Positions 27,500 to 36,039 of a stretch of DNA of 64,000 bases are shown piece by piece. A model generated the notes under the pieces. The model saw nothing but the letters and a program-made list of their open reading frames with translations. It was not told the DNA's origin and searched no databases. The stretch covers positions 124,001 through 188,000 of the forward strand of contig JAJFTF010000024.1 in the NCBI GenBank assembly GCA_021373185.1, written 5' to 3'. This DNA is from Betaproteobacteria bacterium (GTDB lineage Bacteria; Pseudomonadota; Gammaproteobacteria; Burkholderiales; Sulfuricellaceae). Numbering within the stretch: the first letter of the stretch is position 1; every line of letters begins with the position of its first letter. Position numbers and translations under genes: made by a program.

Positions 27500-27907
27500 T
27501 CATTTCTCCATCGGCATGTTTGCTTGTTGCCAGGCGGCGATTCCGCCCGACAAATTATACACCTGTTCAAAACCATTCTTGCGCAGCACGCTGCAAGCAT
27601 GCCCAGAACGCATTCCGCTACGGCAAATGGCGATAATCGGGCGATCCTTGTACTTCTCCATTTCCGGGTGCTTGGCCAACTGACCAAGCGGGACATGCAC
27701 GGAATGGGGGATATGGCCGGCGTAGAACTCGCTGTCCTCGCGCACATCCAGCACTACCGCATTCTGATGGTTGATCAGTTGCGTCGCTTCCATCGTGCCG
27801 ACATCCTTGACGCCGGAAACGCGGCGACCGACGGTTGGCCACAACAACATGATTGCGCTGAGAACAGCCAGCGCGACGTAGCCGATATTATGTTGAATAA
27901 ACTGCAC
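27500..27907 (-). CDS. Membrane-anchored rhodanese-like protein
   Basis: This 135-residue protein has one N-terminal membrane helix (about 8-25) and a single rhodanese domain with D-V-R-E-D-S-E-F-Y-A-G-H-I. The active-site loop is C-R-S-G-M-R (C95), a persulfide carrier. It is encoded directly before grxC. With the separate DUF2892 gene (27974-28192) the two domains correspond to those fused in E. coli YgaP. Confidence 0.93.
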   Translation of the reverse strand: MQFIQHNIGYVALAVLSAIMLLWPTVGRRVSGVKDVGTMEATQLINHQNAVVLDVREDSEFYAGHIPHSVHVPLGQLAKHPEMEKYKDRPIIAICRSGMRSGHACSVLRKNGFEQVYNLSGGIAAWQQANMPMEK

Positions 27908-27973
27908 TTGATTTACTCCCTACCTGAAATTCCTTGATCAAGGAAAAAGTTTACCAGTAAATGGCTTGCCTGT

Positions 27974-28192
27974 TTAACAGGTTTCGCAGTTCTCCTTGAA
28001 ACCGAGTTTCTTGAGGATGGTCACCAGCGGACACAGATTGGTGAATCCGCTCTGGAACAGGTTGGCGCCGACAAAAGCGGTAAACCACAGGAAATTGGCA
28101 TTGACGAACAGCGGGCTGCCCTGCACGCCCAGCCCGAGGGACAGCAACACAAAAAAACCGGCGACAATGCGAACGATACGATTGATAGTCAT
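27974..28192 (-). CDS. DUF2892 membrane protein (YgaP-like domain)
   Basis: This 72-residue protein has two hydrophobic helices (about 8-25 and 33-48). A cysteine-containing tail has N-L-C-P-L-V-T-I-L-K-K-L-G and a terminal C-E-T-C. This matches the DUF2892 domain, which in YgaP is fused to a rhodanese. It lies between a rhodanese gene and an RND efflux pump whose regulator resembles SqrR/BigR, which supports a role in handling sulfide or persulfide sulfur. Confidence 0.9.
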   Translation of the reverse strand: MTINRIVRIVAGFFVLLSLGLGVQGSPLFVNANFLWFTAFVGANLFQSGFTNLCPLVTILKKLGFKENCETC

Positions 28193-28223
28193 GCTTTAAC
28201 TCCTTGAAAAAAATTAAAAATAC

Positions 28224-28306
28224 AAACCGCAAAAGACGCTAAGGCGCAAATGATGCCGCAAAGGTTTTCTTTGCGATAACTTCGCGCCTTGGCGCCTTTG
28301 CGTTTA
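28224..28306. repeat. Imperfect inverted repeat after the RND gene
   Basis: Arms of about 26 bp (28224-28250 and 28281-28306) containing AAGGCGCAAA and its complement form a long imperfect hairpin overlapping the 3' end of the RND gene. It resembles the element at 16931-16997 and may also act as a transcription end. Confidence 0.65.
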
Positions 28307-31300
28307 ATGCCTTTTATACATCACCGCGTAATACAGCACCGGAATCACCACCAACGTCAGCAAGGTGGAGACGAAGATGCCGAAAATCAAGGATATCGCC
28401 AGACCGTTGAAGATCGGGTCGTCCAGAATGAACAGCGCACCGAGCATGGCGGCCAAACCGGTCAGCACGATCGGCTTGGCTCTAGTGCTGGCGGAACGGA
28501 TCACCGCCTCCTGGAAGGCCATGCCCTGCGCCACCTGCATGTTGATGAAGTCCACCAGCAGGATGGAATTGCGCACGATGATGCCGGCCAGCGCGATCAT
28601 GCCGATCATGCTGGTGGCGGTGAACTGGCTGCCGAGCAGGGCGTGGCCCGGCATCACGCCGATGATGGTGAGCGGAATCGGCGCCATGATGACCAGCGGC
28701 ACGACATACGACTTGAATTGCGCCACCACCAGCAGGTAGATCAGCACCAGCCCGACCGCGTAGGCGATGCCCATGTCGCGGAAAGTCTCGTAGGTGACCT
28801 GCCACTCGCCGTCCCACTTGAGGCTGTAACCGGCGTAATGGTCGTCCGGCTGCTTGATGAAGGTGTCGCTCAGCGTGCCGCCTTCAGCCAGCTTCATGCC
28901 ATTGACTGCGGAACGGATAGAGAACATGCCATACAGCGGGCTGTCGAGCTTGCCCGCCATGTCGCCGACGACGAACACCACTGGCAGCAGATCCTTGTGG
29001 TAAATGGTTTTCTCGCGCGCCGACGGCACCACGCTGACCAGTTCGGATAGCGGCACCAGCGCGCCGTCCTGCGCCCGCACGGTCAGTTTGAGCAGCTCGT
29101 CCAGGCTACCTTGCCGCTCCGGCGCCAGCGTCAGCCGCACCGGCACTTCGAACTTGGACTCGCCTTCGTGCATCGGCGTCACGTCCTCGCCGGACAGCCC
29201 CATGCGCATCACCGCCACGACATCCTTCTGCGCCACGCCCATCAATGCCGCCTTGCTTTGCAAAACGCGCAGAACGAAGCGATTGGCATCCTCCTCGACC
29301 GTGTCGTCGATCGCCACGATGTCAGGCGTCTTGGTAAAGTGGGCGCGCACTTGCTTGGCCACTTTCATCTGGCCGTCGTAGTCCGGCCCGTACACTTCGG
29401 CGACGATGGGCGACATCACCGGCGGCCCCGGCGGCACTTCCACCACCTTGACCTTGGCGTGGTGTATGGCGGCAATGCGCTCGATTTCCGGGCGCACCGC
29501 CGAAGCGATTTCATGACTCTTGCGGTCGCGGTGATGTTTGTCCACCAGATTGACCTGGATATCGCCGACCTCGCTGCCGCCGCGCAGGTAATACTGGCGC
29601 ACCAACCCGTTGAAATTGATCGGCGACGCAGTGCCGACATAGGCCTCGTAATCGGTCACTTCCGGCACCGTGGCGAGATAGCCGCCCATCTCGCGCATCG
29701 CCCGCGCGGTCTGCTCCAGCGGCGTGCCCACCGGCATGTCCACCACCACCTGGAACTCCGATTTGTTGTCGAATGGCAGCATTTTCAGGATGACCAGCTT
29801 GAACACCGCGAGCAGAATCGCAAACACGATCATGCCGACAATCGCCAGCCACAGGTTCTTGCGCTTGGCCTTGCCCTGCTCGCGGTTGAGAAACGGCGTC
29901 AGGCGCATGCTGAAGAAGCCGAACAGCCGCGCCTCGGAGCCCGCTTCATCATGGCCGGCGGCGCCGTGTGAGTTTTTCATCAGCTTGAGCGCCAACCAGG
30001 GCGTGATGATGAAGGCAATGGCCAGCGAAATCAGCATGCCGATGCTGGCATTGATCGGGATCGGGCTCATGTACGGCCCCATCAGGCCGGTGACGAAAGC
30101 CATCGGCAACAGCGCCGCGATCACGGTCAGAGTGGCGAGAATGGTCGGACCACCGACCTCGTCCACCGCCTCGGGAATTACTTCGAACAGCGGCTTGCCA
30201 GGTTCCAGTTCGCGGCGGCGGTGAATATTCTCCACCACCACGATGGCGTCGTCGACCAGAATACCGATGGAAAAAATCAGCGCGAACAGCGACACCCGAT
30301 TGAGGGTGAAGCCCCAAGCCCAGGATGCGAACAGTGTCGCTGCCAGCGTCAAGGTCACCGCCACGCCGACAATCAGCGCCTCGCGCCGCCCCAGCGCCAT
30401 CAGCACCAGCAGGACGACAAAGGCGGTGGCGAACACCAGCTTGCCGATCAGCTTTTGCGCCTTGTCGTTGGCGGTCTCGCCATAATTGCGCGTGACGGTG
30501 GCATGAACATTGTCGGGGATAACAGTGCCGTGCAACTGCTCAATGCGCTTTATGACGCGCTCGGCCACCTCCACCGCATTCTCGCCCGGTTTTTTCGATA
30601 TCGCCAGGGTCACGGCAGGGAAGTCGCCCTTGGCAGAAATCTGCTTGCTCGCCGCCGCCGGGCCGATACCCAGCCAGACATAACGATCAGGCAAGTCGGG
30701 GCCATCCTCGACCCGCGCCACATCGGTCATGAATACCGGACGCCCCTCGGCCACACCCACCACCAGTTGTTTGACGTCGGCGCTACTGGACAGGAAAGTC
30801 CCGGTCTGCACCAGCACCTCGCGGTTATTCTCGACCAGCATGCCGGACGGCTGGGAAGCATTGCTGACCTGGAGTGCATTGCGGATATCCTGCGCCGAAA
30901 CACGATAGGCAGTCATCCTCTCTGCATCCATGATCACCCGCACCACCCTACTCGACCCGCCCAAGGTTTTGACTTCGCGCGTGCCCTTGATCCGTTTCAG
31001 GTCGATCTCAGCGGCATGGGCCACCTGGCGCAACTCATAAGCGCTGGTTGCGGCATCTTCCGTCCACAGGGTCAGGCTGACGATAGGCACGTCGTCGATA
31101 CCGACCGGTTTGACGATCGGCTCGCCGACGCCAAGGTTGGGGGAAACCCAGTCGCGGTGCGATTGCACCGTATCGTAAAGTCGCACCAGAGCTTGGGTTC
31201 GATCCTCGCCGACCTGGTACTGCACGGTGAGAACCGCCATGCCGGGGCGCGAAACGGAATAGATATGCTCGATTCCAGTAATCTGCGACAACACCTGCTC

Positions 31301-31567
31301 GGCGGGGATCGCCACCAGACTTTCGACATCCTTGGCGGAAGCGCCGGGAAAAGGAATGAACACGTTCGCCATGGTCACGTTGATCTGTGGCTCTTCCTCG
31401 CGCGGCGTCACCATTACGGCGAACAGCCCGAGCAGGAATGCGATCAGCGCGATCAGCGGCGTCATCTGGGATTGCAGGAAGGCTTTGGCGATGCGGCCGG
31501 AAATGCCCATTTTCTCGGGTGAGGAGTGATGAGTAAGGGGAGCCTTGGCTTGCTCCTTACTCTTCAC
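28304..31567 (-). CDS. RND efflux transporter, inner-membrane subunit
   Basis: This 1087-residue protein has the AcrB-type layout: membrane helix at about 35-52, a large periplasmic loop, a helix cluster with the proton-relay motif G-I-L-V-D-D-A-I-V-V-V-E-N, a second loop and C-terminal helices. The double aspartate favours the HAE (organic substrate) branch over the heavy-metal branch, but the substrate is unknown. The GTG at 31567 overlaps the adaptor stop (GTGA). An alternative ATG at 31510 would drop 19 residues encoded by an intergenic-type repeat. No outer-membrane channel gene is adjacent. Confidence 0.9.
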   Translation of the reverse strand: MKSKEQAKAPLTHHSSPEKMGISGRIAKAFLQSQMTPLIALIAFLLGLFAVMVTPREEEPQINVTMANVFIPFPGASAKDVESLVAIPAEQVLSQITGIEHIYSVSRPGMAVLTVQYQVGEDRTQALVRLYDTVQSHRDWVSPNLGVGEPIVKPVGIDDVPIVSLTLWTEDAATSAYELRQVAHAAEIDLKRIKGTREVKTLGGSSRVVRVIMDAERMTAYRVSAQDIRNALQVSNASQPSGMLVENNREVLVQTGTFLSSSADVKQLVVGVAEGRPVFMTDVARVEDGPDLPDRYVWLGIGPAAASKQISAKGDFPAVTLAISKKPGENAVEVAERVIKRIEQLHGTVIPDNVHATVTRNYGETANDKAQKLIGKLVFATAFVVLLVLMALGRREALIVGVAVTLTLAATLFASWAWGFTLNRVSLFALIFSIGILVDDAIVVVENIHRRRELEPGKPLFEVIPEAVDEVGGPTILATLTVIAALLPMAFVTGLMGPYMSPIPINASIGMLISLAIAFIITPWLALKLMKNSHGAAGHDEAGSEARLFGFFSMRLTPFLNREQGKAKRKNLWLAIVGMIVFAILLAVFKLVILKMLPFDNKSEFQVVVDMPVGTPLEQTARAMREMGGYLATVPEVTDYEAYVGTASPINFNGLVRQYYLRGGSEVGDIQVNLVDKHHRDRKSHEIASAVRPEIERIAAIHHAKVKVVEVPPGPPVMSPIVAEVYGPDYDGQMKVAKQVRAHFTKTPDIVAIDDTVEEDANRFVLRVLQSKAALMGVAQKDVVAVMRMGLSGEDVTPMHEGESKFEVPVRLTLAPERQGSLDELLKLTVRAQDGALVPLSELVSVVPSAREKTIYHKDLLPVVFVVGDMAGKLDSPLYGMFSIRSAVNGMKLAEGGTLSDTFIKQPDDHYAGYSLKWDGEWQVTYETFRDMGIAYAVGLVLIYLLVVAQFKSYVVPLVIMAPIPLTIIGVMPGHALLGSQFTATSMIGMIALAGIIVRNSILLVDFINMQVAQGMAFQEAVIRSASTRAKPIVLTGLAAMLGALFILDDPIFNGLAISLIFGIFVSTLLTLVVIPVLYYAVMYKRH

Positions 31568-31570
31568 TCC
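31523..31570. repeat. Inverted repeat across the adaptor/RND junction
   Basis: Two 16-bp arms (31523-31538 and 31555-31570) with one mismatch carry GAGTGA(A/T)GAGTAAGG. They encode the last residues of the adaptor and the N-terminal extension of the RND protein. A related GTGAGGGGTGA element lies at 55191-55252. Confidence 0.75.
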
Positions 31571-32655
31571 TTGCTCCTCGCGGATTTCAAGAACATCCCA
31601 GCCTTGACCGGCTCCAGCGCCACGGTTTCGCCGGCGGAAAGCCCGGCCAGCACCTCGACCAAGGCATCGGCCACCGGTTCGCCCAAACGGATCTGACGGA
31701 GCGTCACGCCACCCTTGGCATCCACCACATACACGGCGGTAACTTCACTGCGCCTGATCACGGCTTGCGCCGGCACCAGCAGCTTGCTCGCCCGCCCAAC
31801 GGCAAAGTGGGCGCGTGCAAACATGCCGGGATAAACATCGTGAATATCGGCGGGAAGGTCGAGGCGAACGCGGGTCGTGTGGGTTCTGGAATCGGCGGCA
31901 GGCAGAATGGTTACCGCCTTGGCGGTGACCCACAAAGGGCCGCAAGAAGCGGTTTCATGGCTCGCGCCAGATCGGGAATCCTTGGCGCATTTATTGAGCG
32001 AGGAAAATTCAACCTGGGCGCGGACAGCGCGGCGCACATCCGCCAGCTTGTACTGGGGAATGCTCGCTACCACGCGCAAATCCTTGGGATCGAAACCGGT
32101 CATCAGCGCCTTGCCGGGCGTCGCCATTTCGCCCAGTTCGACATGACGCACCGCGACCACGCCGCTGTATGGCGCAACCACCGAAGTGTAGCCTTTGACG
32201 GTGGCGGCCTGTCCGGCGCTCGCCTGGGTTGCCGCCAGTTGTGCCTCAGCCGCCTTGAAATCGGCCTGCGCCTTGTCGAACGCGGCCTGGCTGATGAATT
32301 TCTGCGCCAGCAATTGCTTGCTGCGCTCGAAACTCAGACGAATATTCTGGAAATTGGCGCGCGCCTGCGCCACCACAGCCTCGCTGCCGGCAACGGCCTG
32401 ACGCGCTTCGCGCTCGTCGATACGCACCAGCACCTGGCCCTTTTTCACGGTATCGCCGACATCGAAATTGATTTCGACAATCCGTCCGGAAATTTGCGCG
32501 GCCACGGTGGATTGATTGACCGCCTCGACCAGCGCCTCGGCGGCATAAGTTTGGTCTACCTCGCGATAAGCCACCGCCGCCGTGGAAAAAGGCAATGCCG
32601 CCTGGGCCAGCGGAGCCAGCAACATTCCCAATAGAAGCCAGAACGGATTTAGCAC
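31564..32655 (-). CDS. RND periplasmic adaptor (membrane fusion protein)
   Basis: This 363-residue protein bridges the RND pump and an outer-membrane channel. It has a signal peptide (to about residue 21, ending A-Q-A). The lipoyl-type halves are A-Q-I-S-G-R-I-V-E-I-N-F-D-V-G-D-T-V-K-K-G-Q and V-A-P-Y-S-G-V-V-A-V-R-H-V. An alpha-hairpin (about 75-125) and a beta-barrel with A-R-A-H-F-A-V-G follow. I chose the GTG at 32655, preceded by GGGGG, because the in-frame ATG at 32682 falls inside the operator palindrome. Confidence 0.9.
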   Translation of the reverse strand: MLNPFWLLLGMLLAPLAQAALPFSTAAVAYREVDQTYAAEALVEAVNQSTVAAQISGRIVEINFDVGDTVKKGQVLVRIDEREARQAVAGSEAVVAQARANFQNIRLSFERSKQLLAQKFISQAAFDKAQADFKAAEAQLAATQASAGQAATVKGYTSVVAPYSGVVAVRHVELGEMATPGKALMTGFDPKDLRVVASIPQYKLADVRRAVRAQVEFSSLNKCAKDSRSGASHETASCGPLWVTAKAVTILPAADSRTHTTRVRLDLPADIHDVYPGMFARAHFAVGRASKLLVPAQAVIRRSEVTAVYVVDAKGGVTLRQIRLGEPVADALVEVLAGLSAGETVALEPVKAGMFLKSARSKE

Positions 32656-32673
32656 GCGCTTACCCCCAAAACG

Positions 32674-32691
32674 TATTAGCATATACTAATA
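32674..32691 (-). promoter_or_regulatory. ArsR-type operator before the RND operon
   Basis: The sequence TATTAGCATATACTAATA is a perfect 6-6-6 palindrome. It overlaps the possible -10 of a promoter (minus-strand TTGTCC, 18 nt, TATGCT) for the adaptor-RND genes. A closely similar sequence lies in the regulator's own upstream region (33198-33216). Confidence 0.7.
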
Positions 32692-32794
32692 TGCCTGATC
32701 GGGACAAGCCCCGGATTCAGGATGGCTCGCAACAGAAGCACTGGGCAGAGGCAAATCCAGCGCAATGGAAATGGTTTAGGTTGAAATCGTGGCG

Positions 32795-33112
32795 TTACTT
32801 GGCGAAACCGCAAAAAACATCGCGCATCAGACTAATCAGCTTCAAGGTGCGCGGATCGCCAACCCGGTAATACACCCGATTGGCATCCTTGCGCGTACGC
32901 AGCACGCCCTTGTCGCGCAAAATGGCCAAGTGCTGCGAAATATTGCTTTGCGAGGTGCCGACGTTTTCAACAATATCCTGCACGCTGATTTCCCGGTCGC
33001 CCAGTACGCACAATATCTTCAGCCGCAACGGATGCGACATCGCCTTCATCGCACGCGACGCCTGCTCGATGTGTTCGTCCTTGTCGATCAGTTCAATCTG
33101 GTTAAATTCCAT
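32795..33112 (-). CDS. ArsR-family regulator, SqrR/BigR-like persulfide sensor
   Basis: This 105-residue winged-helix repressor has M-S-H-P-L-R-L-K-I-L-C (C35), the recognition helix T-S-Q-S-N-I-S-Q-H-L-A-I-L and a C-terminal D-V-F-C-G-F (C101). Its only two cysteines are 66 residues apart, as in SqrR (C41/C107) and BigR (C42/C108). Those proteins form a tetrasulfide link with reactive sulfur and leave DNA. It precedes an RND pump and DUF2892 and rhodanese genes, the same types of gene that BigR/YgaV proteins control. Sulfide sensing is inferred from cysteine spacing and context. Confidence 0.85.
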   Translation of the reverse strand: MEFNQIELIDKDEHIEQASRAMKAMSHPLRLKILCVLGDREISVQDIVENVGTSQSNISQHLAILRDKGVLRTRKDANRVYYRVGDPRTLKLISLMRDVFCGFAK

Positions 33113-33197
33113 CTACTCACCTTTGGACCGGCTATGATTCAATTTAAGATGGCCTCTATGGCGGTCGCCGAGGCTGACGAATCAAGTATAATGCGAT

Positions 33198-33216
33198 TAT
33201 TAGCAATATATAATAA
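33198..33216. promoter_or_regulatory. Second ArsR-type operator, regulator/gpmI gap
   Basis: TATTAGCAATATATAATAA resembles the operator at 32674-32691, TATTAGCATATACTAATA, allowing a one-base shift. The adjacent ATAATGCGATTAT (33188-33200) is a perfect 5-3-5 palindrome. The site lies about 90 bp before the ArsR gene, and TATAAT motifs of both orientations overlap it. Confidence 0.55.
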
Positions 33217-33264
33217 AATTATGTTTCTTTTAACAATACAAATAAATAAATTCCAGATTCTCGT

Positions 33265-34812
33265 ATGAAGGTCACTCCTGCCCTGCTCATCATCCTGGAC
33301 GGCTTCGGTTGCAGCGAAAGCCAGGAAAACAACGCCGTCAAAAGCGCACACAAACCCAACTGGGACCAGCTCTGGCAAACCCGCCCGCACACCACCATCA
33401 ACGCTTCCGAAGCGGCGGTGGGGCTGCCCGGCGGGCAAATGGGCAACTCCGAAGTGGGCCATCTCAATATCGGCGCCGGTCGGGTTGTTTATCAGGAATT
33501 CACCCGTATCAACCGTGCCATCAGCAGCGGAAACTTTTTCGCCAACCCGGCCCTGACCCAGGCAGTGGCGGCAGCAAAGGACAACGGTAAAGCGCTGCAC
33601 ATCATGGGTTTGCTGTCCGACGGCGGGGTGCACAGCCATGAGGATCACATCCACGCCATGCTTGAATTGGCCGCCCGCGCCGGGCTGAAAAAAATCTATT
33701 TGCACGCTTTTCTCGATGGCCGCGACACGCCGCCAAGAAGCGCGCAGGAATACCTGCACCGCTTTCAGGAGAAATGCGAACAGCTCAAGGCCGGGCAAAT
33801 CGCCTCGATTATCGGTCGCTACTACATTATGGATCGCGACAAGCGCTGGCTGCGCGTCAGGGCGGGCTACGACCTGGTCACCCAGGGCAAGGCGGAATTC
33901 CACGCTGAAACCGCGGAACAGGGTTTGGCCGCAGCCTATGCCCGCGATGAAAACGACGAATTCGTCAAAGCCACGGCCATCGTTCCGCCCGGCGCGAAAC
34001 CCGTGCGCATGGAAGACGGCGACGTGGTGGTGTTCATGAATTTCCGCTCCGACCGCGCACGCGAAATCACCCGCGCCTTCATCGAACCCGGCTTCAACCT
34101 GTTCGAGCGGGAATATCTCCCCAAGCTCGCCAGTTTCTGCACCCTCACCGAATACAGCAAGGACTTCAAAGAGTTAAATGTACCGGTGGCTTATCCGCCA
34201 GAACAAATCAATAACGGCTTCGGCGAATATATTTCCAACAAGGGGCTGAAGCAGCTCAGGATTGCCGAAACCGAAAAATACGCCCACGTCACTTTCTTCT
34301 TCGACGGCGGCGAGGAGCGCGTCTATCCCGGGGAAGAACGCATTCTGGTGCCTTCACCGGATGTGCCCACCTATGACCTGAAGCCGGAAATGAGCGCTTT
34401 CGAAGTGACCGACAAGCTGGTTGCAGCCATCGAGAGCCGCAATTTCGACGCCATTGTCTGCAACTACGCCAATGCCGACATGGTCGGCCATACCGGCATC
34501 ATGTCCGCGACGGTCAAGGCGATAGAAGTTCTCGACCAGTGCCTGGGCAGGGTGGTGGCGGCCATGCAGGACATCGGCGGCGAAGTGCTGATTACCGCCG
34601 ACCACGGCAATGCGGAAATGATGGCAGATGAAGCCACGCACCAGGCTCACACCGCGCACACCCTGAACCGCGTGCCTCTTCTCTACGTTGGCCGCAACGC
34701 ACGGCTGGCCGAAACCGGCGCGCTCGAGGACATCGCCCCGACGCTGTTGAAAATCATGGGACTTCCGCAGCCTGCAGAAATGACCGGCCACCCCCTGATC
34801 GAATTCGAATAA
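33265..34812 (+). CDS. gpmI: Cofactor-independent phosphoglycerate mutase GpmI
   Basis: GpmI interconverts 3- and 2-phosphoglycerate using two Mn ions. The 515 residues show the alkaline-phosphatase superfamily metal sites: L-D-G-F-G near the start, nucleophile serine in [14 protein letters not shown] (about 62), [11 protein letters not shown], and the C-terminal D-M-V-G-H-T-G and D-H-G-N-A-E. No clear Shine-Dalgarno precedes the ATG. The stop overlaps the envC start by one base. Confidence 0.97.
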   Translation: MKVTPALLIILDGFGCSESQENNAVKSAHKPNWDQLWQTRPHTTINASEAAVGLPGGQMGNSEVGHLNIGAGRVVYQEFTRINRAISSGNFFANPALTQAVAAAKDNGKALHIMGLLSDGGVHSHEDHIHAMLELAARAGLKKIYLHAFLDGRDTPPRSAQEYLHRFQEKCEQLKAGQIASIIGRYYIMDRDKRWLRVRAGYDLVTQGKAEFHAETAEQGLAAAYARDENDEFVKATAIVPPGAKPVRMEDGDVVVFMNFRSDRAREITRAFIEPGFNLFEREYLPKLASFCTLTEYSKDFKELNVPVAYPPEQINNGFGEYISNKGLKQLRIAETEKYAHVTFFFDGGEERVYPGEERILVPSPDVPTYDLKPEMSAFEVTDKLVAAIESRNFDAIVCNYANADMVGHTGIMSATVKAIEVLDQCLGRVVAAMQDIGGEVLITADHGNAEMMADEATHQAHTAHTLNRVPLLYVGRNARLAETGALEDIAPTLLKIMGLPQPAEMTGHPLIEFE

Positions 34813-36002
34813 TGACCTTGATGCGAGCCGCCCGAGCAATCTTTCTTGCAGCCGGGCTGGCCTGTGCATTGATCGCTCATGCCTCGCCGAAGGACGATCT
34901 GTCCAACCTGAACGAACGCATCAAGGCGCTGCAGAAGGAAGTCGAAAGCGCCGAGGACAAAAAGGCCGATGCCACCGATGCGCTGAAACAGTCCGAACAG
35001 GCCATCAGCCATGCCAACCGCAAGCTGCGGCAATTGGCGCAACAGCAGGAAAGCGTCGACGCCACGCTGAACCGGCTGCAACGCGAGAGCCACGATACCC
35101 AGGGGAAAATCAGCCGCCAGCAATCGCTGCTCGGTCGCCTGCTGAACCACTATTATCTGCACGGCCAGCACGACTCCCTGAGAATTCTGCTTAACCAGCA
35201 AAATCCCGACCAGCTTGCCCGACAGTTGCACTATTACACTTACCTGTCGCGCGCGCGCGCCAGCCTGATCGGCAACCTGCGCGTCAACCTCACGCATTCC
35301 CGCGAACTTGCCGAACTTTATCAGCAAAAGAACCTCGAACTGGAGCAGGTCAAATCGGAGCAGGCCAAACAAAAAAACCAACTGGAAAAAGAGAAGAGCG
35401 CGCGCAAAACAGTGCTGGCGCGGGTCAACAACCAGATTATCAGCCAGCGCCATGAGCTTGGACGTCTGCAGCGCGATGAAAAACGCCTGACCGGGCTGAT
35501 CGAACGCCTGAGCAAACTGGCGAAAACGCAAAAAAAGAAAAACACTTCCTCGCGCAGCAAGGACAACGTCAGCAGCCGCTCGGCCCCGGAACCGTCAAGC
35601 GGGGCGCTCTATCAGCTCAAAGGCAAACTGCGGCTGCCGGTGCATGGGCAACTTACCCATCGTTTCGGCGCTTCGCGGGAGGATGGCGGCGCGACTTGGC
35701 GGGGGCTGTTCATCAAGGCGTCAGCCGGGCAGGAAGTCAAATCCATCGCCAAAGGGCAGGTGGTTTTTTCAGATTGGCTGCGCGGCTTTGGCAACATCAT
35801 CATCATCGACCATGGCGACGGCTACATGAGCCTGTACGGCAACAACGAAACCCTTTTCAAACAGGCCGGCGAAACCGTGCAAAGCGGCGACACCGTCGCG
35901 GCAACGGGAAACAGCGGCGGAAATGCCGAAACCGGTTTATACTTCGAAATGCGGTATCAAAGCCGACCATTCGACCCGGCTGGCTGGGTCAAATTGAATT
36001 AA
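34812..36002 (+). CDS. envC: Murein hydrolase activator EnvC
   Basis: EnvC activates septal amidases under control of FtsEX. The 396 residues have a signal peptide (about 1-25, ending A-H-A) and long coiled coils (about 27-110 and 165-240). The C-terminal LytM domain (about 275-390) has L-Y-G-N-N and G-L-Y-F-E-M-R in place of the zinc-binding H-x-H motif. It is therefore a degenerate, regulatory LytM, as expected for EnvC. The gpmI-envC-ctpA order is common in proteobacteria. Confidence 0.95.
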   Translation: MTLMRAARAIFLAAGLACALIAHASPKDDLSNLNERIKALQKEVESAEDKKADATDALKQSEQAISHANRKLRQLAQQQESVDATLNRLQRESHDTQGKISRQQSLLGRLLNHYYLHGQHDSLRILLNQQNPDQLARQLHYYTYLSRARASLIGNLRVNLTHSRELAELYQQKNLELEQVKSEQAKQKNQLEKEKSARKTVLARVNNQIISQRHELGRLQRDEKRLTGLIERLSKLAKTQKKKNTSSRSKDNVSSRSAPEPSSGALYQLKGKLRLPVHGQLTHRFGASREDGGATWRGLFIKASAGQEVKSIAKGQVVFSDWLRGFGNIIIIDHGDGYMSLYGNNETLFKQAGETVQSGDTVAATGNSGGNAETGLYFEMRYQSRPFDPAGWVKLN

Positions 36003-36039
36003 AAATGTTTATTTAACATCAATCACTGAGGATTATGTA

